From NCBI GenBank assembly GCA_007128755.1, contig SKWV01000197.1:1-5793 (forward strand): DNA of 5,793 nt, in the 5' to 3' direction. Origin of the DNA: Trueperaceae bacterium (GTDB taxonomy: Bacteria; Deinococcota; Deinococci; Deinococcales; Trueperaceae). The notes beneath the pieces were generated by a model. The model had not been told where the DNA came from and made no database searches. It saw only the letters and a list, made by a program, of their open reading frames with translations. The translations under genes were made by a program, and so were the position numbers. Position 1 is the first letter of the stretch. Each line of letters begins with the position of its first letter. This document shows, in pieces, positions 1-5,793 of the stretch.

Positions 1-51
1 CGCGAACCTCGTTTCTTCGAGACGGGCCTGTGGCGGGTACTGCCCCCCCAT
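1..51 (-). CDS. Start of an unidentified gene, cut by the left edge
   Basis: An ATG on the minus strand at position 51 opens a frame that stays open to the edge, giving MGGQYPPQARLEETRFA. A GGAGAGG ribosome binding site lies at 62-68, ten bases before the ATG, and a TACGTT -10 box lies at 97-102. The codons are GC-ending like those of the neighbouring genes. It would be the next gene downstream of the sulfatase on the same strand. The 17 residues are too few to name a family. The call rests on start signals and codon style only, so a chance frame cannot be excluded. A plus-strand gene tail ending at 97 is an alternative for this edge but shows no recognisable sequence. Confidence 0.4.
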   Translation of the reverse strand, partial: MGGQYPPQARLEETRFA

Positions 52-61
52 GACCGTTGTG

Positions 62-102
62 CCTCTCCGGCAGTCTCCCCGGAATGCGTCGAGATGAACG
101 TA
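62..102 (-). promoter_or_regulatory. Possible promoter and ribosome binding site for the left-edge gene
   Basis: Read on the minus strand, TACGTT (97-102) fits the TANNNT -10 pattern and GGAGAGG (62-68) fits a Shine-Dalgarno sequence. Together they would give a leader of roughly 40 bases before the ATG at 51. No convincing -35 box is visible. The gap 52-145 holds nothing else clear except a weak 5-bp hairpin (66-70 with 79-83), and no strong terminator follows the sulfatase, so read-through into this gene is possible. Confidence 0.3.
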
Positions 103-145
103 TGCGCCACCGCAATCCGAGAGCCGTCGTTCGCCACGATGCTGC

Positions 146-1489
146 CTACATGGCCAAGTCGCTCACCCCCAATGCGGCGAACGCGGCGTGCCGGTACGGT
201 GACGGGACCGGGCCGCGGAGGATGGGATCGTCGGTGCGCTTCATCCACTGGACCAACTCGAACTTCAGCTCGGCCGCGACCTCGGCGAGCTCCTCGTCGT
301 CGATCCGGTTGTGCCGCTCCTCGGGATCGGCGGTGAGGTCGTAGAGCTCGAGCGGTGGCCGCTCGCGCACGATCTCGTCGATCATCTGCGGGGTGATCGG
401 GGATCGCAGCACGTCGGCCGGCACGTTCATGATGTCGACCTCGAGGTTCGCGATCAGCTTGTACCGCTCCGTCCGCACGGCCCGCTGCGGCTCGTACGCG
501 GTGTGGAACGTCTTCTCTGCGAACACGGCCTCGTTGTGCTTCGGGCGCTCTCCGCGGAGCAGCGGCCAGAGGCTGCGCCCGTGCAGCGTGTCGGGCGCCT
601 CCAGGCCGAGGCCCTCGAGGACGGTAGGTACGAGATCGACGTGGCTCACGAGGGCGGGCAGCCGTCGTCCGCCGCCTAAGCAACGAGCCGGCCAGCGCAT
701 CACGAGCGCCACGCCGATGCCCGAGTCGTACATGGTGGCCTTGGCCCGCGGCATGGCGAGGCCGTGATCGGTCGTGAAGATGATCCACGTGTCGTGGTGA
801 TCGTCGCGCTCAGCGACGGCGTCGAGGATGCGGCCGAAGCCGGCGTCCATCGCCGCGATGGCGCCCTGCACCTCGGCCATCTCCTGCCTCGACTCGGCCG
901 TGTCGGGCAGGTACGGTGGCACCTCGGTGCCGCGCGTGTCGTCGGGCGGCTGGTCGTGGAAGCGACCCGTGGCGTCCCGGTGCGGCTCCAGGAAGCCGAC
1001 GTTGAGGAAGTACGGGGCCGAGGCGGCGCGCACGATGTCGACGGCCGCCTGCGCGGTGGTGGCGGCGTCCGCGTGCGAGGCGGCATGCTGCGCGAAACCG
1101 AGCGCGTGGATGTGCTCGGGCGTGTCGCGGGTGACGTGCTGCACGCCCACGTGCGCGGTCGCGTAACCGGCGGCGGAGAGGTAGCTTGCTAGGTGGCGCA
1201 CGTCGGCGTGCAGCTTCCAGTCGAAGGGCGGGTGAGCGAGGCCCAGCATGCCGACGGCGTGGGCATGGCGCCCCGTGTAGAGCGCGGCACGGCTCGGAGA
1301 GCACTGCGGCGCGGTGGCGTACGCCTGATCGAACAGGACGCCGTCGGCCGCGAACGCGTCGATCGCGTCCGATGGCACCGTGGCGTGGCCGTAGCAGCCG
1401 AGGTGCCGGCCGAGGTCGTGGCAATCGACGATCACGAGGTTGGGGCGGGTGTCGCTCGCGCCTGCGTGTGGCGGCTGGGGCGTCGTCAT
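146..1489 (-). CDS. Sulfatase, heparan N-sulfatase (SGSH)-like
   Basis: This is a sulfatase of the alkaline-phosphatase superfamily, 447 residues, predicted to hydrolyse a sulfate ester or sulfamate. The formylglycine motif CSPSR is at residues 63-67 (Cys63 is the residue converted) and is followed by TGR at 72-74. The order of conserved blocks follows SGSH: an N-terminal metal block ending HDLG (24-27), LEPH (167-170), PPYLPDTAESR near 191, FTTDHG (238-243) with PRAK (247-250), RAVRTERYKLI (336-346), ELYDLTADPEE (381-391) and a closing W-x-x-x-x-DDP (415-422). Unusual points: the usual Asp-Asp pair reads His-Asp, the usual GKxH reads GVQH (115-118), and DNG reads DHG. No signal peptide is visible, so it should act in the cytoplasm on imported substrate. 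An in-frame TGA seven codons upstream leaves ATG 1489 as the only start. The true substrate is unknown. It is divergent from the oxidoreductase at 1635. Confidence 0.9.
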   Translation of the reverse strand: MTTPQPPHAGASDTRPNLVIVDCHDLGRHLGCYGHATVPSDAIDAFAADGVLFDQAYATAPQCSPSRAALYTGRHAHAVGMLGLAHPPFDWKLHADVRHLASYLSAAGYATAHVGVQHVTRDTPEHIHALGFAQHAASHADAATTAQAAVDIVRAASAPYFLNVGFLEPHRDATGRFHDQPPDDTRGTEVPPYLPDTAESRQEMAEVQGAIAAMDAGFGRILDAVAERDDHHDTWIIFTTDHGLAMPRAKATMYDSGIGVALVMRWPARCLGGGRRLPALVSHVDLVPTVLEGLGLEAPDTLHGRSLWPLLRGERPKHNEAVFAEKTFHTAYEPQRAVRTERYKLIANLEVDIMNVPADVLRSPITPQMIDEIVRERPPLELYDLTADPEERHNRIDDEELAEVAAELKFELVQWMKRTDDPILRGPVPSPYRHAAFAALGVSDLAM

Positions 1490-1547
1490 CCTGGCGTGGC
1501 CATCCTCTCACCGGGTCCGGGCACGAGGCCGCGAGTCCCCTCCCGAT

Positions 1548-1553
1548 AGGTTA
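1548..1553 (-). promoter_or_regulatory. Likely -10 box for the sulfatase gene
   Basis: On the minus strand this reads TAACCT, a TANNNT -10 element about 58 bases before the sulfatase ATG, giving a predicted leader of about 50 bases. The leader lacks a well-spaced Shine-Dalgarno sequence: GAGAGG lies 14 bases before the ATG, which is long. No clear -35 box is seen. Confidence 0.4.
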
Positions 1554-1565
1554 GAACGAGAAGCA

Positions 1566-1575
1566 CTCCCGGGAG
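1566..1575. promoter_or_regulatory. Perfect 10-base palindrome between divergent promoters, possible operator
   Basis: CTCCCGGGAG is self-complementary. It lies between the sulfatase -10 box (1548-1553) and the -35/-10 of the oxidoreductase gene (1577-1607), so a protein bound here could affect both directions. In GC-rich DNA a 10-base palindrome may be chance. The flanking GCACTCCCG (1563-1571) recurs at 3602-3610 upstream of the other plus-strand promoter. Confidence 0.35.
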
Positions 1576-1576
1576 G

Positions 1577-1607
1577 GTGACGAGCATCGCCCTGCCCGCG
1601 GTACCCT
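1577..1607 (+). promoter_or_regulatory. Likely promoter of the Gfo/Idh/MocA oxidoreductase gene
   Basis: TACCCT (1602-1607) is a TANNNT -10 element within GCGGTACCCTG. GTGACG (1577-1582) resembles TTGACA at a 19-base spacing, which is slightly long. Transcription would begin near 1614, just before the GGAGGT ribosome binding site at 1624-1629. The same 11-base -10 context occurs at 3631-3641. Confidence 0.45.
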
Positions 1608-1634
1608 GGTGGCGGCACGATCTGGAGGTACCGC

Positions 1635-2636
1635 ATGTCCGACCGCGTCCGTTGGGGCGTCCTCAGCACGGCCCGCATCGCACTCGACAAGGTGATCCCC
1701 GCCATGTTCAAGGCCGAGAACGTCGACGTGGTGGCGATCGCCTCGCGTACCGCGGCCGCGGCCGAGCGGGCCGCCGCCTCGCTGCGCATCCCCCGCGCGC
1801 ACGGCTCCTACGAGGCGCTGCTCGCCGACGACGATGTCGACGCCATCTACGTCCCCGTCCCCAACCACCTCCACGTCGACTGGTCGATCCGCGCGCTGGA
1901 GGCCGGCAAGCACGTGCTGTGCGAGAAGCCGATCGGCATGGACGCCGCCGACGCCGAGCGGCTGGTCGCCGCGGCGGCGGCGCACCCCCACCTCAAGGTG
2001 ATGGAGGCGTTCATGTACCGCTTCCATCCACAGTGGGTCCACGCGAAGCGGCTCGTCGACGAAGGAGCCATCGGGCGGCTGCAGAGCGTCCACTCGCACT
2101 TCTCGTACTTCAAGCTCGACCCCACCAACATCCGCAATCAGGTCGAGGCGGGTGGCGGAGGGCTGATGGACATCGGTTCCTACGACGTGTCGCTGTCGCG
2201 CTTCCTGTACGGCCGCGAGCCCGCGCGTGTGGTGGCGAGCGTCGACTACGACCCCGAGCTCGGCATCGACCGGCTAGTGAGCGCCTTGCTCGACTTCGGC
2301 GACGGCCGCACCGCCACCTTCACCTGCGGCACGCAGCTGCAGCGCTACCAGAGCGTGCAGGCGTTCGGCAGTGAGGGGCGCGTGGAGATCGAGATCCCAT
2401 TCAACGCCCCGCAGGACGGCCCCTGCCGGCTCTGGCACGAGACCGATGCCGGCACGTTCGAGACGCTCTACGACCGCGTCGACCAGTACACGCTGCAGGC
2501 GGAGGCGTTCTCGCGGGCGGTGCAGGACGACACGCCCGTCCCGACGCCGCTCAGCGACGCCGTCGCCAACATGCAGGTCATGGGCGCGATCCTGGAGAGC
2601 GGCCGGAGCAAGGGCTGGGTGAGCGTCCCGTCCTGA
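1635..2636 (+). CDS. Gfo/Idh/MocA family NAD(P)-dependent oxidoreductase
   Basis: A 333-residue cytoplasmic dehydrogenase, full length for the family, expected to oxidise or reduce a hydroxyl of a sugar, inositol or related diol. The N-terminal Rossmann half starts with WGVLSTARIA (7-16), the form of nucleotide loop seen in the glucose-fructose oxidoreductase / dihydrodiol dehydrogenase / xylose dehydrogenase branch. VPVPNHLH (73-80) and CEKPIG (96-101) follow, with Lys98 the usual catalytic or substrate lysine. EAFMYRFHP (124-132) and GGGGLMDIGSYDVS (173-186) lie in the C-terminal sheet domain, with Asp179 and Tyr183 at the expected catalytic positions. The start is firm: GGAGGT at 1624-1629, five bases before the ATG. 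It is divergent from the sulfatase and shares its control region, which hints at a common carbohydrate pathway. The substrate cannot be read from sequence, and no signal peptide is present. Confidence 0.93.
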   Translation: MSDRVRWGVLSTARIALDKVIPAMFKAENVDVVAIASRTAAAAERAAASLRIPRAHGSYEALLADDDVDAIYVPVPNHLHVDWSIRALEAGKHVLCEKPIGMDAADAERLVAAAAAHPHLKVMEAFMYRFHPQWVHAKRLVDEGAIGRLQSVHSHFSYFKLDPTNIRNQVEAGGGGLMDIGSYDVSLSRFLYGREPARVVASVDYDPELGIDRLVSALLDFGDGRTATFTCGTQLQRYQSVQAFGSEGRVEIEIPFNAPQDGPCRLWHETDAGTFETLYDRVDQYTLQAEAFSRAVQDDTPVPTPLSDAVANMQVMGAILESGRSKGWVSVPS

Positions 2637-2641
2637 CGGCG

Positions 2642-2686
2642 CCGCATGGGGCTCCCGCGATCCGTGACGCGCGGGAGGTCATGCGG
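2642..2686. terminator. Bidirectional terminator hairpin between convergent genes
   Basis: Two nested inverted repeats fill the 42-base gap between the convergent stop codons and run just past one of them. The outer arms are CCGCATG (2642-2648) and CATGCGG (2680-2686). The inner arms are CTCCCGCG (2652-2659) and CGCGGGAG (2670-2677), around a 10-base loop. The small internal loop between them is 3 by 2 bases. No T-run follows on either strand. The right arm includes the stop codon and last codon of the acetyltransferase gene. Confidence 0.6.
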
Positions 2687-3527
2687 TGGGCAGGTCGAAG
2701 ACGAGCGTGGAGTACCGTTCGACGAGCTCGAAGCCCAGCTTCTCGGCCGTGCGGATGGATGGCTCGTTGGCCGCCCAGGAGTCCCAATGGGCGGTGCGAC
2801 CCTCGGCCAGGCAGTGGTCGACGAAGGCGCTGGCCGTGAGCGTCGCGTAGCCGCGACGCTGGTGAGACTCGACCGTCTCGATGCCGATGCCGCACTTCCC
2901 GACGCTGAAGTACTCGCCGGTGCACCACGAGACGAGCGTCTCCTCGTGCAACAGACAGAAGCCGAAACCGACCTCCAGGAACGCGGAGGCCGAGTTCCAG
3001 CAGAGTTCGATCTCGTCGAGCAGGCGCTGTACGTTCGGGAGGTCCTGCCTCGCCAGCAGCTCGGCGTCGATCCGCCTGACCGAGCAATCGGCCGGCACGC
3101 GGTCGCGCCACGGCGGCGCCGGCGCCGGCCGCCGGCGGTAGAAGGCGCGCTCGACGGCACGCCGCTCGAGCTCCGCAAGGCCGTCGAGCATCGCTGCCGG
3201 CGCATCATCGTCCGAGGTGAGCAAGAAGATGTCCTGGCGTCGCCGCTGCATGACCGGCACGAGCTCCGTCGCCAGCAGCCGCGCCGCCGCGGGGCCGAAG
3301 GCGCTGCGACGGCTGGCATCGGGCGCAGCAACCTCCGGCGAGGACCCGACGTACACGTTGTACGCCTTATCCCACACCAGGAAGCCGCTCGGGGCGGCGT
3401 CGTCGTCGGCCCACACGAGACCGGGCGCGTTGCCGGCGACGACGGCCTCGAGCACCAGCTCGAGGTGGTCGCTGTGGACGAGTGGGAGCAGGCATGCGAA
3501 CCGGTCGGGCGGGAGGGGACGGAGCAT
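2679..3527 (-). CDS. GNAT-family N-acetyltransferase
   Basis: A 282-residue protein predicted to transfer an acetyl group from acetyl-CoA to an amine. The acetyltransferase half is C-terminal: the strand GIGIETV (213-219) leads into the acetyl-CoA pyrophosphate loop QRRGYAT (223-229), followed by a helix, then WAANEPSIRTAEKLGFE (251-267), the typical Asn...Ser...LGF block of GNAT folds. The N-terminal 130 residues show no recognisable motif. Length and layout resemble the GNAT_acetyltran family (Pfam PF12746, which I recall as including the ZmaR antibiotic-resistance type); this placement is from memory. The start at ATG 3527 is the only ATG in frame near the domain, but its ribosome binding site is weak (AGGA, more than 10 bases away). 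It is convergent with the oxidoreductase, divergent from the leader/DUF1349 unit and probably monocistronic. The substrate is unknown, and a role in acetylating a small amine or toxic compound is inference. Confidence 0.85.
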   Translation of the reverse strand: MLRPLPPDRFACLLPLVHSDHLELVLEAVVAGNAPGLVWADDDAAPSGFLVWDKAYNVYVGSSPEVAAPDASRRSAFGPAAARLLATELVPVMQRRRQDIFLLTSDDDAPAAMLDGLAELERRAVERAFYRRRPAPAPPWRDRVPADCSVRRIDAELLARQDLPNVQRLLDEIELCWNSASAFLEVGFGFCLLHEETLVSWCTGEYFSVGKCGIGIETVESHQRRGYATLTASAFVDHCLAEGRTAHWDSWAANEPSIRTAEKLGFELVERYSTLVFDLPTA

Positions 3528-3571
3528 CGGTGTCGCTCGCTTCCTGAGGCGCGCTCTGGCGCCGGTGCTTC

Positions 3572-3577
3572 ATCGTA
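3572..3577 (-). promoter_or_regulatory. Likely -10 box for the acetyltransferase gene
   Basis: The minus strand reads TACGAT here, a good TANNNT -10 element 44 bases before the ATG at 3527, predicting a leader of about 37 bases. The preceding -35 position has no clear TTGACA-like match. Confidence 0.45.
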
Positions 3578-3606
3578 GCAACGGCATCCGGCGATCGCGG
3601 CGCACT

Positions 3607-3622
3607 CCCGCGGGGCCGCGGG
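3607..3622. promoter_or_regulatory. Inverted repeat over a -35 region, possible operator
   Basis: CCCGCGG and CCGCGGG are perfect inverted arms separated by two bases. The repeat lies in the divergent region between the acetyltransferase and leader/DUF1349 promoters and covers where the -35 box of the plus-strand promoter should be (-10 at 3635-3640). A dimeric repressor site is plausible. GC-rich composition makes chance palindromes more likely. Confidence 0.35.
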
Positions 3623-3634
3623 CGTGCGAGGCGG

Positions 3635-3640
3635 TACCCT
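3635..3640 (+). promoter_or_regulatory. Likely -10 box for the leader/DUF1349 unit
   Basis: TACCCT within GCGGTACCCTG (3631-3641) is identical over 11 bases to the -10 context of the oxidoreductase gene (1598-1608). It is followed 17 bases later by a GGAGGT ribosome binding site at 3658-3663. Confidence 0.45.
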
Positions 3641-3668
3641 GAAGCGCAAGGCCTTCCGGAGGTACGAG

Positions 3669-3752
3669 ATGTCGGTATTCCGTCGGTTCAACGCTCGCGT
3701 CGTCACGCACGGGCAACGCTCACGCATCGGTACCGCGGTAGGCACACGATGA
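3669..3752 (+). CDS. Small arginine-rich leader peptide, translationally coupled to DUF1349 gene
   Basis: A 27-codon frame starts at ATG 3669 with a strong ribosome binding site, GGAGGT at 3658-3663, at the ideal five-base spacing. It ends in TGA at 3750-3752, overlapping the ATG of the DUF1349 gene by ATGA. The product begins MSVFRRFNARVV and carries six arginines. It has no membrane segment or known motif that I recognise. The strong ribosome site belongs to this frame and not to the larger gene, whose own site is weak (GGTAGG at 3737-3742). The likely role is to deliver ribosomes to the DUF1349 start by coupling, and a functional micro-peptide is possible. The frame upstream of the DUF1349 ATG contains no ATG, GTG or TTG, so extending that protein does not explain this ribosome site. 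A sequencing frameshift joining the two is an alternative. Confidence 0.5.
   Translation: MSVFRRFNARVVTHGQRSRIGTAVGTR
3731..3740. repeat. 10-base palindrome next to the DUF1349 start
   Basis: TACCGCGGTA is self-complementary and ends within the weak ribosome binding sequence GGTAGG (3737-3742) of the DUF1349 gene. It could be an operator or could be chance in GC-rich DNA. Confidence 0.2.
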
Positions 3753-4363
3753 CGCCTCCGGCCGAAGGACCCGTCCTGAAGGGGTTCTCGACGGCGGCCA
3801 CCTGGCTCGAGCCGGTGACCACGTGGCGCAGCCCCGACCAGTCGACGCTCGTGCTCACGGCGCCGGCGCGCACCGACCGGTTCGTGGACCCTTCGACCGA
3901 GGTGGTGCAGGCGAACAGCCCCGTCTGGCTCACGCCGGTATCGTCGCCGGCCACGTTGCAGGCGCGCGTCGCGGTGGACTTCGCCGACACCTTCGACGCC
4001 GGCGTCCTGATGGTCTACCAGGCGCGCGACCTGTGGGCGAAGCTCTGCTTCGAGCGCTCACCCGACGGCCGGCCGATGGTCGTGTCGGTGGTGACGCGCG
4101 GCCTGTCCGACGACGCCAACGCCTTCACGATGGAGGCCGAGAGCGTGTGGCTGCGCGTCTCCGTCATGCCCACCGCGTACGCCTTCCACGCCTCGACCGA
4201 CGGCCGCGTGTGGGAGATGATCCGGTTCTTCGCGCTCGGCTCGCGGGGCCGTCGCCGCGTCGGTCTGTCGACGCAATCGCCCGTGGGCGACACCTGTACG
4301 GCGACGTTCAGCGAGATCGAGCTGCGTCCTGGCGTGGTGGACGACATCCGGTCGGGCGCCTGA
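3749..4363 (+). CDS. DUF1349 family protein (concanavalin-like beta-sandwich)
   Basis: A 204-residue protein matching the DUF1349 family (PF07081), whose members fold as concanavalin A-like sandwiches and are often linked to carbohydrate binding or of unknown role. Characteristic blocks are present in order: TWLEPVTTWR (18-27), DAGVLMVYQARDLWAKLCFE (83-102), VVSVVTRGLSDD (111-122), VWLRVSV (133-139), FHASTDGRVWEMIRFFAL (146-163) and VGLSTQSPVGD (171-181). The length is normal for a single-domain member. No signal peptide is seen, so the protein is probably cytoplasmic. ATG 3749 is the only usual start in this frame after the promoter, and it overlaps the leader frame stop. No enzyme activity can be claimed from the sequence. 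Confidence 0.88.
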   Translation: MTPPAEGPVLKGFSTAATWLEPVTTWRSPDQSTLVLTAPARTDRFVDPSTEVVQANSPVWLTPVSSPATLQARVAVDFADTFDAGVLMVYQARDLWAKLCFERSPDGRPMVVSVVTRGLSDDANAFTMEAESVWLRVSVMPTAYAFHASTDGRVWEMIRFFALGSRGRRRVGLSTQSPVGDTCTATFSEIELRPGVVDDIRSGA

Positions 4364-4376
4364 GCGAGGGCCCGAC
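4351..4376 (+). terminator. Weak hairpin across the DUF1349 stop codon
   Basis: GTCGGGC (4351-4357) pairs perfectly with GCCCGAC (4370-4376) around a 12-base loop containing the TGA stop (4361-4363). There is no T-run. It may end the DUF1349 transcript before the separate ketosynthase promoter at 4415. Confidence 0.35.
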
Positions 4377-4414
4377 GCGTCACGCGCCCGTGCACGTCGG
4401 TGTGCTCGTCGTCA

Positions 4415-4420
4415 TAAGGT
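4415..4420 (+). promoter_or_regulatory. -10 box giving a leaderless ketosynthase transcript
   Basis: TAAGGT fits TANNNT and ends seven bases before the A of the ATG at 4428. A transcript would therefore start at or next to the start codon. No Shine-Dalgarno-like sequence occurs between here and the ATG. Leaderless genes are common in Actinomycetota and some other high-GC phyla. The -35 region is not recognisable. Confidence 0.5.
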
Positions 4421-4427
4421 ATCCCTC

Positions 4428-5729
<1,302 letters not shown>

Positions 5730-5733
5730 GGCG

Positions 5734-5766
5734 ACGGGCGGCGTAGGCGCGTCGTCTCAGGCCCGT
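5734..5766 (+). terminator. Weak possible terminator after the ketosynthase
   Basis: ACGGGC (5734-5739) pairs with GCCCGT (5761-5766) around a 21-base loop, just past the ketosynthase stop. The stem is short and no T-run follows. The remaining bases to 5793 hold no gene I can support. Confidence 0.2.
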
Positions 5767-5793
5767 TGGCAGCAGTGCTTGCGTTTACGGCCG

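Noticed and set aside
1..336. Open plus-strand frame entering from the left edge
   Set aside because: It continues deep into the antisense of the sulfatase gene, and the translated residues show no family pattern.
1508..2099. Minus-strand frames antisense to the oxidoreductase
   Set aside because: They are opposite a full Rossmann/EKP-containing protein and show shadow-like composition.
2646..3578. A 310-codon plus-strand frame antisense to the acetyltransferase
   Set aside because: It has no motif and Arg/Gly-biased composition, and it overlaps a gene with clear acetyl-CoA loop residues. It is a GC-bias shadow.
2468..3745. A 425-codon minus-strand frame overlapping the acetyltransferase, oxidoreductase end and leader region
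   Set aside because: Its translation is Arg/Ser/Pro/Thr-rich low-complexity sequence, and it runs through two genes and their terminator and promoters. The GNAT and Gfo/Idh/MocA frames carry the family motifs.

Overview
The window is a stretch of GC-rich bacterial chromosome with compact genes and strongly G/C-biased third codon positions. TANNNT-type -10 boxes precede the genes, -35 elements are weak, and one gene appears to be leaderless. This style fits Actinomycetota (for example Thermoleophilia or Acidimicrobiia relatives) or high-GC Chloroflexota. No rRNA or marker gene is present, so the assignment is tentative. I see no tRNA, CRISPR array, insertion sequence or phage gene.

Layout, left to right. 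(1) The first 17 codons of a minus-strand gene run off the left edge, behind their own ribosome binding site and -10 box. (2) A minus-strand sulfatase of the heparan N-sulfatase (SGSH-like) type lacks a signal peptide and has several substituted active-site positions. (3) A 145-base divergent promoter region contains a 10-base palindrome. (4) A plus-strand Gfo/Idh/MocA sugar-type NAD(P)-dependent oxidoreductase follows. (5) A long interrupted hairpin separates it from a convergent minus-strand gene. (6) That gene is a two-part GNAT acetyltransferase. (7) A second divergent promoter region carries a 7+2+7 inverted repeat and a 27-codon leader reading frame with a strong ribosome binding site. 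(8) The leader frame overlaps, by ATGA, a DUF1349 (concanavalin-like) protein. (9) A leaderless-looking FabF-type beta-ketoacyl-ACP synthase closes the window.

The sulfatase and the oxidoreductase, transcribed from a shared intergenic region, could act together on sulfated or amino sugars, and a DUF1349 protein would fit carbohydrate binding nearby. That is inference from neighbourhood only. The acetyltransferase and the ketosynthase look like independent transcription units. The promoters of the oxidoreductase and of the leader/DUF1349 unit share the same three sequence blocks in the same order, which suggests one regulatory design used twice. Apart from these small regulatory and leader features, the window is ordinary core and accessory metabolism. 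I do not see a multi-gene defence, toxin or mobile system.
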